In this document: piece after piece, positions 58,135 through 64,000 of the stretch
Layout: each line of letters starts with the position of its first letter
How positions within the stretch are numbered: the first letter of the stretch is position 1
From: Neorhizobium petrolearium
Lineage (GTDB): Bacteria; Pseudomonadota; Alphaproteobacteria; Rhizobiales; Rhizobiaceae
Direction of reading: 5' to 3'
Length of the DNA stretch: 64,000 nucleotides
Assembly (NCBI RefSeq): GCF_017873175.1
Contig: NZ_JAGGJW010000001.1
Span: forward strand, 186,001 to 250,000
Program-made: the position numbers and the translations under genes
The notes under the pieces: model-generated
Told to the model about the DNA's origin: nothing
Seen by the model: the letters and a program-made list of their open reading frames with translations, nothing else
Database searches by the model: none

Positions 58135-60311
58135 GCTTCCACACTCGGATGCGGGATGCCCGATGGGGACTGACCTGCAGCACGTCAATCTATTCGCAGG
58201 CGGTGTTCCAGCCCCAGGCGATCGGGCTGGTGTTCATCAACCTCCTCAGTGCGACGGGGCTTCTCACGGGCGTCGTCGGTGCGATCGGGTTTACCGGACT
58301 GGGCGCGCTCGCGTTGGGTGTCGGCTACGCGGCGATTGCGGCCGGCGCCTATTTCCTGTCGCGGGCCCTGATGCCTGGTCAATCGAAGCCTGCGACGCCG
58401 CAGCCTTCCGACGTGCAATCCAACATTCGGCAGGAGATTTCGCCGCGGCGACGCATCTATTATCGGACGCTGACGGGCTCGGTCATCATCTTCGGCTTCA
58501 GGCGCGGCGAAAAGAGCTATCTGCTGCACTATGTCTGTGAAGGCCCGATCGAGGGTTTCGTGTCCTTCCGGCTCGACAAGAAGCCGGTGACGCTGGATGC
58601 CAACGGCTATGTGCAGGAAGCGCAATACCAGGTGGGCGGACGGTCGCGTGTGCGGATCCTCATCAAGACCGGCACGATGGCGGACGGTCCGTTCAACGAA
58701 CTGATCGCGGCTTTCCCGGAACTCGACACACCGATGACGCCGTTCCGGCATCGCGGCTGCGCCATGGCGCTGCAAATCGTCGAGCAGGTTCCAGCGCAGC
58801 AGCTCCAGGACGTCTACCCGAACAACATGCCGACGCTGCAATTCGTCCTGGATGGATGGCGGGATGTCTACGATTCGCGCACCGGGACCTACGGTTATGG
58901 AGGCAATGCCGGGAACTGCCTGCTGACCGAAATCATGGACGTCTACGGCCTGACGCATGAGAGCACCGAAGACATCAATTTCGGCAGCTTTGCCGCCTTC
59001 GCCGATCACTGCGACGAGGACGTCGCACTGAAGGCAGGCGGAACGGAGAAGCGCTATCGCTGCGCCGGCGTGATCTATCTCGACAGCGAGAACGAAAAGC
59101 GTATCGCTTCGATTGCGACCATCTGCAATGCAGACGTCTATTTCGACACCGAGGGCCGGATCGCGGTACGGCCGAAGATGCGCTCCGTGCCGGCGATCGC
59201 GCTAAGGGCCAAAAACGGCGACCATCTGAGCCTCGACATGGAGGGCGGGCGGGCACTGCAAAAACTCTTCAACACGGCGAAGGTGACCTATGTGGAGCCG
59301 GCGCTGAACTACAAGGCAAACGAGGTCACATGGCGGGATCCTGATCTGATGGAAGAGGATGGCAAGGAATATTCCGAGCCGGTGAGCGCGCTTCTCTGCC
59401 CCTCGGCGACCCAGGCGCAGCGAATCGGCAAGCTCGCCGTCTATGAGGCAAACCCGGATTTCGCGGGGCAGCTCACCTCCGGGCCGCAGGCGCTCGACCT
59501 GATGGAAGACTACGTTTTTACACTCGACCTCAACCCGGAAGACGCTTTCGAGCGGGTGGCCTGCGCATCCGGCACAATCGAATACGACCAGCAGTCCATG
59601 GCCGTTTCCTCGCCTTTCGTTATCTTCCGCGAGGGGGCGAACGACTGGAATGCGACAATTGACGAACAGGACCAGGTGATCGTGCCGCCGGAGCTTGCGT
59701 CGAATGTCGATGACGTGGCGCTGAACGTAACGGCGACCGTCGAGTTGCAGGAGAATTCCGCACCTGTCCTGAAATTTGCCTGGACGGCGGCCGGCGGGGC
59801 TGACCTGCCGGACAGCTACAGCCAGCAAGTGCAGGTCTCCGCTGCGGATGCGGATGACTGGCACGACGCGACGGTGAACCAGGACCAGAACACGGCACTT
59901 TATGCCGCTGTTGCGGACGGCGGCGCTTACGACTGGCAGATACGAAATATCGCCAGCGGTAAGACCTTCGACTGGCAGGAATCGATCGTGCCGGTGACTG
60001 TGGTCGTCGACCCCACGCCGCCGCAGGCGCTCGTCGCCTTCTCTGCCTCCGATGGAACGGGGCAGTTCACCGCGAATTTCGGCACGACGAACGATGAACA
60101 TCTGGCGACGGTGGCGATCTACCGTGTCCCGACCGGCGGCGTGCTCGACGAAGGCACGCATCAGGTGGGGCGTTATGCCGTTGCTCCTGGCATTTCATAC
60201 GCCCTGCAAATCCTCTCGACGGCCGGGAATTTCGACATCTACGCAAGGCCGTTCAACCGATCGAACAAGCCGGGGCCGCTGTCCGGTCCTGACGGTGCAA
60301 CCGTTTCCTAA
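58131..60311 (+). CDS. Tail tip attachment protein (J-like)
   Basis: A 726-residue central tail hub/J-like protein. After ~60 residues with two hydrophobic helices (GLLTGVVGAIGFTGLGALAL, VGYAAIAAGAYFLS), the hub fold follows with ALDLMEDYVFTLDLNPEDAF and the J-family regions. The C-terminal ~170 residues look like fibronectin-III-type domains (VVDPTPPQALVAFSASDGTG and later strands). It should contact the host receptor or hold the fibre. The start overlaps the DUF6950 stop by ATGA; a longer open frame upstream is not used because it overlaps that gene. Confidence 0.88.
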   Translation: MSFHTRMRDARWGLTCSTSIYSQAVFQPQAIGLVFINLLSATGLLTGVVGAIGFTGLGALALGVGYAAIAAGAYFLSRALMPGQSKPATPQPSDVQSNIRQEISPRRRIYYRTLTGSVIIFGFRRGEKSYLLHYVCEGPIEGFVSFRLDKKPVTLDANGYVQEAQYQVGGRSRVRILIKTGTMADGPFNELIAAFPELDTPMTPFRHRGCAMALQIVEQVPAQQLQDVYPNNMPTLQFVLDGWRDVYDSRTGTYGYGGNAGNCLLTEIMDVYGLTHESTEDINFGSFAAFADHCDEDVALKAGGTEKRYRCAGVIYLDSENEKRIASIATICNADVYFDTEGRIAVRPKMRSVPAIALRAKNGDHLSLDMEGGRALQKLFNTAKVTYVEPALNYKANEVTWRDPDLMEEDGKEYSEPVSALLCPSATQAQRIGKLAVYEANPDFAGQLTSGPQALDLMEDYVFTLDLNPEDAFERVACASGTIEYDQQSMAVSSPFVIFREGANDWNATIDEQDQVIVPPELASNVDDVALNVTATVELQENSAPVLKFAWTAAGGADLPDSYSQQVQVSAADADDWHDATVNQDQNTALYAAVADGGAYDWQIRNIASGKTFDWQESIVPVTVVVDPTPPQALVAFSASDGTGQFTANFGTTNDEHLATVAIYRVPTGGVLDEGTHQVGRYAVAPGISYALQILSTAGNFDIYARPFNRSNKPGPLSGPDGATVS

Positions 60312-60329
60312 ACCTTTCCGGAGACCATC

Positions 60330-62858
60330 ATGGGACTGATCAGCCAGCTCGGGCGCTACGCCTGGCGGAAATGGAAACTCGACGGGGTATCCTCGTCTGG
60401 ACCGAACGAACCGGATACGGTCGACATCTTTCCGTTCGTTGACGCCATTGATCAGCAGGTCGCGGCGATCACAGCAGCAGGGAATTTCCGGGGCGAATGG
60501 AATGCCTCATCCGGCGCTTTTCCGGGTGGCGGGACGGCGGAAAAGGGCGACACCTGGCTGGTGACGACCGCCGGCACCACGGGCGGACGCTTCTTCGCGG
60601 TTGGAGACCGGATCGTCGCTCTGATGGACAATGCATCCGCGACGACGTTTGCCGGCAGTTGGGGGGTGATCCCGGCCAATGCAAGGACGGTTGTTCCCGG
60701 CGAGGATACCGGCGAAGGGACGGCCAACGCCATTCAAGTGACGACCGAGGACGCAGTCACGGCCGGGACGATGGTGTTTTTCACGGTCTTCCGTGCAAAC
60801 GGTCCAGGACCAACCACGGTTCAGTTTAACGGATCCGGGCCGGCCTACACGGTCAAGACGAACAGCGGTACCGATCCTGCCGAGGGTGGCCTTGTTGCCG
60901 GCTTGAGCGTACTCGGCATCGTCTCCGGAGCGACGTTCCGACTCGTAAACGATCAAATTTCGAGCGCAATAGTTGCTGCGGCTGAAGCCGCGCAGGTGGC
61001 CGCGGAAGCTGCTGCCGCGAGCGTTGCTGCACTCATTTCGATTTACGATACGGAAGCCGCAGCATCTGCTGCTGAAATTTCCGCGCTTGTTCATGCCGTC
61101 AGGCTCAACGGTGGAGTGGCTGTAGGCGATGGATTGGGCGGCCTCTATATCGATCAGCCAAACGGGCGCCCTGCATCGTTCGCGTCCAGTGGAGCCACCG
61201 CGCGTTCGTGGTATAGGGCGACCGATGCGAGAGGTGAAAGCCACGTCGGTCAGATCGCCACCCGGTCTGTAATCCCCGGGTTCTCAAATACCACCAATAA
61301 GCAGATCATGTCGCGTACGCGGCACTTTGCTCGCGACCAGATCACAGAGCTACAGCTTCTCTACCCAAACTGGTTTCACAACGGAAACACGGAGACCGGA
61401 ATCGACGGCTCTATTACTGTGTCCGCATCGGTCGAGTATCCGGTAGGAGAGTTTCATCAGGTAACGTGGGGAGGCGCGGCGAGCACGGCGATTGCCGATC
61501 GAACGACGTCGGCACCATCCGATCTGCTCGCCATCAACATACCGGACGGCGCGGAATTCTTCATCAGAACGTATTCCACAAGCGCAACCGGGATCCTCTT
61601 CTCCGCGACGGAGGACAGTGCGCACGGTGAAGGTGCAGAGTTCGGGCCATCCGGCATTACGGATAAGACCATGGGCGGCACGATCGCAGATAGTGGCACC
61701 AATGCCGTCTACGGCCCGTGCGCAATCATCGGCACGATGAGCAAGCCGTCCGTATTTGTCATTGGCGACAGCCGCGAGAGCGCCGCCGGATTCGATACGC
61801 CGAATTACCTTTCGGTGATCGGTCATGTTGCACGAGCTATCGCTCCAACGTGCGCATATATCGATGTGTCCAGAGGCGGGGAGCGGCTCGCGGAGTTCGT
61901 GGCATCGCATGCGCGCCGGATCGCTTTGGCGCAGTATTGCAGCCATGTTGTCATTCATATGGGCATCAATGATTTTACTGCCGGGCAGACCTCGGCAGGA
62001 GCGCTGGCCGATCTCGACACAATCATCGGCCTCTTGCCTAATCAAGAGGTTTGGTTGGGCACTGTTGAGCCGGTTACGACATCGAGCGACGGGTGGACTT
62101 CCGTGTCTGGTCAGACCATAGACGCGGCTTCCAACTCTGCCCGAATTTCCTATAACAATGCCATTCGTTCAGGTGTCGATGGCGTTGCCGGGTACTTCGA
62201 TATTGCCGATGTCTTCGAGAGCGCGCGCGACAGTGGGAAGTGGAAGGCCCCCGCCGGCGCGCCGCTAACCAGTGACGGCACGCATCAGACATTGGCAGGC
62301 TATCACTGGGGCGAACAAAGCGGGGTTATCAGCACGAGTTCGTTCTTTGTTGGCGGCGCATTGAAGTTCCCACGTTTCGCTTCCGCGCAAGAAGTCCGGG
62401 AACGAAGAGTGTCCGGGCTTCCCATTGATCCCGCTGCTCTCGGCTTACCTCTCGCTTTCAAGGTGACAAAAAACGCAGCTGATCAAGTCGTCACGACGGG
62501 CGCCAGTACAAAGCTGACATGGGCGGCAGAAGCGTTCGACACAGTGAATGCGTTCGATCTTATCAACGCCCGCTGGACTCCGCCGGCCGGTCGATACCGC
62601 CTGCATGCCCAGGTTTACGTGACCGTCAATGTCGTGGATGCCGCACAATTTCAGATACGGATCGCCAAGAACGGGGCAACGGCGGCCGAATACGTTCTGC
62701 GGCCTAGCGGCACGTCGGCTCAATCACTGGCAATTGACGCGATATTCGAGGCCGATGGAGACGATTACTTTGAGGCGTGGGTCAACCTTGGCGGTACGGG
62801 CGACAAGACCGTTTCAGGCGACGTCACCCGCACCTATTTCGAGGGGCATGCCATTTAG
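60330..62858 (+). CDS. Tail fibre with SGNH-hydrolase domain
   Basis: An 842-residue receptor-binding tail protein. Residues ~1-60 are the particle-binding start (MGLISQLGRYAWRKWKLDGV). The middle is beta-rich with an Ala-rich helix near ~210-250. Residues ~470-660 form an SGNH/GDSL esterase: block I VFVIGDSRESAAGFD, block III VVIHMGINDFTAG and block V LTSDGTHQTLAGYHWG with the catalytic Asp-x-x-His. The rest (~680-842) looks like a jelly-roll or C1q-like trimer end. It probably removes acetyl esters from a surface sugar. The gene starts 18 bases after the J-like stop. Confidence 0.85.
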   Translation: MGLISQLGRYAWRKWKLDGVSSSGPNEPDTVDIFPFVDAIDQQVAAITAAGNFRGEWNASSGAFPGGGTAEKGDTWLVTTAGTTGGRFFAVGDRIVALMDNASATTFAGSWGVIPANARTVVPGEDTGEGTANAIQVTTEDAVTAGTMVFFTVFRANGPGPTTVQFNGSGPAYTVKTNSGTDPAEGGLVAGLSVLGIVSGATFRLVNDQISSAIVAAAEAAQVAAEAAAASVAALISIYDTEAAASAAEISALVHAVRLNGGVAVGDGLGGLYIDQPNGRPASFASSGATARSWYRATDARGESHVGQIATRSVIPGFSNTTNKQIMSRTRHFARDQITELQLLYPNWFHNGNTETGIDGSITVSASVEYPVGEFHQVTWGGAASTAIADRTTSAPSDLLAINIPDGAEFFIRTYSTSATGILFSATEDSAHGEGAEFGPSGITDKTMGGTIADSGTNAVYGPCAIIGTMSKPSVFVIGDSRESAAGFDTPNYLSVIGHVARAIAPTCAYIDVSRGGERLAEFVASHARRIALAQYCSHVVIHMGINDFTAGQTSAGALADLDTIIGLLPNQEVWLGTVEPVTTSSDGWTSVSGQTIDAASNSARISYNNAIRSGVDGVAGYFDIADVFESARDSGKWKAPAGAPLTSDGTHQTLAGYHWGEQSGVISTSSFFVGGALKFPRFASAQEVRERRVSGLPIDPAALGLPLAFKVTKNAADQVVTTGASTKLTWAAEAFDTVNAFDLINARWTPPAGRYRLHAQVYVTVNVVDAAQFQIRIAKNGATAAEYVLRPSGTSAQSLAIDAIFEADGDDYFEAWVNLGGTGDKTVSGDVTRTYFEGHAI

Positions 62859-62940
62859 CGCAAGTATCATCCAGCGGCACACTAAGAACCATGCACACCG
62901 GGTGCGGTTCATATCTCGTCTGTCGTTGATTTTAGTTGAG

Positions 62941-63114
62941 CTAGTCCTCGATTTCGAGCCGCTCCCAATCATCCAGTGTGGTTGGGGGGGCTTTCGGGTA
63001 ATCGACCTCGAGCGGCACTTCCGGTTGTTGGATTCCAGCCTGCCATTCGAAATCCTGTTGCGCGACATCTTCCATTGAAGCGAGTGGTCGCGGCTTGACG
63101 ATTGGCATTCTCAT
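62941..63114 (-). CDS. Small acidic protein, last gene of H-NS set
   Basis: A 57-residue protein starting MRMPIVKPRPLASMEDVAQQ, ending in acidic DDWERLEIED. Its ATG overlaps the stop of the H-NS gene (ATGA at 63111-63114) and AAGGGA lies upstream, which makes it likely to be real despite its size. It reads against the tail genes. No family is recognised. Confidence 0.6.
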   Translation of the reverse strand: MRMPIVKPRPLASMEDVAQQDFEWQAGIQQPEVPLEVDYPKAPPTTLDDWERLEIED

Positions 63115-63434
63115 GATCGTTGTCCCTTTATAAGGAAGTCATCACGAGATCCTCCCTTAGCCTCGTGTTCACGAAGCCACTTTGGCGTTACGCCCTGTCC
63201 AGACCAGCGATGCCCTTCAGGGGACCGGTACTTGGCTTTATGCCGATATTTGGTCGCTTTGGCTGACGTTCGGATCTTGTTCACTTCGGCGAGCTCGGCG
63301 AGGAGTTCGTTCCTGCGTTCATCAGCTTTCTGCAGGAGAATCTTGTCGATTTCACCCTTGAGAGTCAGAAGTTCAGTGTAGCTCATTTCGATTAATGGTA
63401 CGTCAGGCATAGTCATTTCTGGAGCCACCTTCAT
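63111..63434 (-). CDS. H-NS-family histone-like protein
   Basis: A 107-residue H-NS-like protein. The N-terminal half is a coiled-coil helix (LKGEIDKILLQKADERRNEL) for dimerisation. The C-terminal DNA-binding part is AKYRSPEGHRWSGQGVTPKW, with the WSGQG-type minor-groove loop. It silences AT-rich DNA. The start overlaps the upstream stop by ATGA, so it is coupled to the 176+ residue gene. A phage-borne H-NS may replace or inhibit the host protein (inference). Confidence 0.88.
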   Translation of the reverse strand: MKVAPEMTMPDVPLIEMSYTELLTLKGEIDKILLQKADERRNELLAELAEVNKIRTSAKATKYRHKAKYRSPEGHRWSGQGVTPKWLREHEAKGGSRDDFLIKGQRS

Positions 63435-64000
63435 CGTTTACTCGGGAATAGGACTGTGCCGACGCCACGATACCAAGGATTTCTCAGCTTAGCGAAGAAC
63501 CCTGCCGGGTCAGCATTAAATTCGCGGACGTCCTGCCTATTTCCAATCTTCGCAACGAATGGGCGGACGATCGCCATTTTTGCATTCTGTACTGGGCTGG
63601 GAGATGCCTGCGTGGCTGGCAACGTTGTATCCTTTGACGAGGTCTTAGCCGGCCCATTTCGCTTTAGTAGTAACTCAGCCTCGGGCCAAAGGATCCTGGT
63701 GTTGGGCTTTTTGCTGTCTTTGTTTGCCACCAGCGCAGTGGCCTTAACCCCTGCGTAACCGTTATCGAAAATCAAATCGCCGAGGAGTTCTAGTTCCGTC
63801 CTTGTTGGAGCCTTGGCAACCATCGAAAAGAAATAGAGTAGGGAGTCTCTCTCAGCTCGCGCCAGAGGATACAGAGGGCCGCATTCAATTAGCCATTGGT
63901 CGCAAAGCTTCAACGCGCCGCGGTGAATGCTAGAGATTGCCAAAGAATGCTCCGGCGTCACGGAGCTGTCTCGAATTATTTCGATCGATCCGTCAGGTAG
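63431..64000 (-). CDS. Hypothetical prophage protein, 5' end beyond window
   Basis: At least 189 residues of an unrecognised protein. The frame is open to base 64000 (residues LPDGSIEIIRDS precede the GTG at 63961), so the true start is probably outside the window, though GTG 63961 could be used. The N-terminal part is helical (SLAISSIHRGALKLCDQWLI), the middle Pro/Ser-rich, and the end is basic and aromatic (FFAKLRNPWYRGVGTVLF). It is translationally coupled to the H-NS gene. Confidence 0.6.
   Translation of the reverse strand, partial: LPDGSIEIIRDSSVTPEHSLAISSIHRGALKLCDQWLIECGPLYPLARAERDSLLYFFSMVAKAPTRTELELLGDLIFDNGYAGVKATALVANKDSKKPNTRILWPEAELLLKRNGPAKTSSKDTTLPATQASPSPVQNAKMAIVRPFVAKIGNRQDVREFNADPAGFFAKLRNPWYRGVGTVLFPSKR

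Larger units (their letters stand above)
33671..64000. mobile_element. HK97-type siphovirus prophage (left end to window edge)
   Basis: The integrated phage begins at tRNA-Gly(CCC) and continues past the right edge, so attR is not seen. The order is integrase and small genes (minus), CI/Cro switch, early operon with methyltransferases, NusG-like antiterminator, HNH-terminase-portal-protease, head-tail genes, tail genes and fibre, then a minus-strand H-NS set. Genes overlap tightly by ATGA, GTGA or TGATG junctions, typical for phage. An intact major capsid gene is missing (see 51196) and no lysis gene is recognised in the window. Confidence 0.93.

Noticed and set aside
62814-63078. Two longer open frames over the region after the tail fibre gene (62629-63078 plus, 62814-63068 minus)
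   Set aside because: They lack ribosome sites and overlap the fibre gene; the 57-residue minus-strand frame with ATGA coupling explains the region better.
1-64000. CRISPR arrays, insertion sequences and transposase genes
   Set aside because: No regularly spaced direct repeats of CRISPR type and no transposase motifs were seen.

Overview
The window looks like chromosomal DNA of an alphaproteobacterium of the Rhizobiaceae (Rhizobium/Neorhizobium/Agrobacterium type). The signs are high GC with dense coding, a GcrA cell-cycle regulator, a SAM-II riboswitch in front of metZ, a pyrE-fructokinase pair, a polyphosphate kinase 2 gene beside a PhoR-like kinase, and a short Hsp33 gene behind argD-argF. 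The species cannot be named from sequence alone.

Positions 1-33670 are host backbone. In order they carry: the 3' end of pyrE, fructokinase and pgi; a lipoprotein esterase and fadD under a LiuR-like operator; a PRC-barrel protein; a compact minus-strand cluster of D-2-hydroxyacid dehydrogenase, tandem-GNAT protein, acyl carrier protein, adenylating enzyme and a glutaminase-less NAD-synthase-like protein; a small catabolic locus (FAD oxidoreductase, DapA-family lyase, RraA-like aldolase); an OafA-type acyltransferase with an SGNH domain; tRNA-Thr(CGT); nitronate monooxygenase; ppk2/phoR; a PACE-type transporter; gcrA; argD-argF-hslO; a tannase-family esterase; apaG; metZ with its SAM-II riboswitch and terminator; dcd; and tRNA-Gly(CCC).

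From 33671 to the right edge is an HK97-type siphovirus prophage integrated at tRNA-Gly(CCC). The integrase and a short minus-strand operon lie at the left end. A lambda-like switch follows: a CI-type S24 repressor and a divergent Cro-like gene, apparently both leaderless, with four copies of a 16-bp operator. The early plus-strand operon encodes small regulators, two adenine methyltransferases, a cytosine methyltransferase with eight internal repeats, a replication-type HTH protein and a NusG-like antiterminator. The late operon is HNH, terminase small and large, portal, prohead protease, head-tail and tail genes, a GGGAAAG -1 frameshift in the tail chaperone gene, a short tape measure, tail tip proteins and a tail fibre with an SGNH hydrolase domain. 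A minus-strand set with an H-NS-family protein follows, and its first gene runs off the window.

The most striking anomaly is that no intact major capsid gene is visible. Where it should be, one open gene joins what looks like the first ~75 residues of a capsid protein in frame to a head-tail connector. The prophage is therefore either defective by an in-frame deletion, dependent on a capsid supplied in trans, or mis-assembled here. Other points of interest are the methyltransferase repeats, the two pairs of repressor operators, the carrier-protein/NadE-like cluster, paired LiuR-like operators, and structured leaders before argD, argF and metZ.
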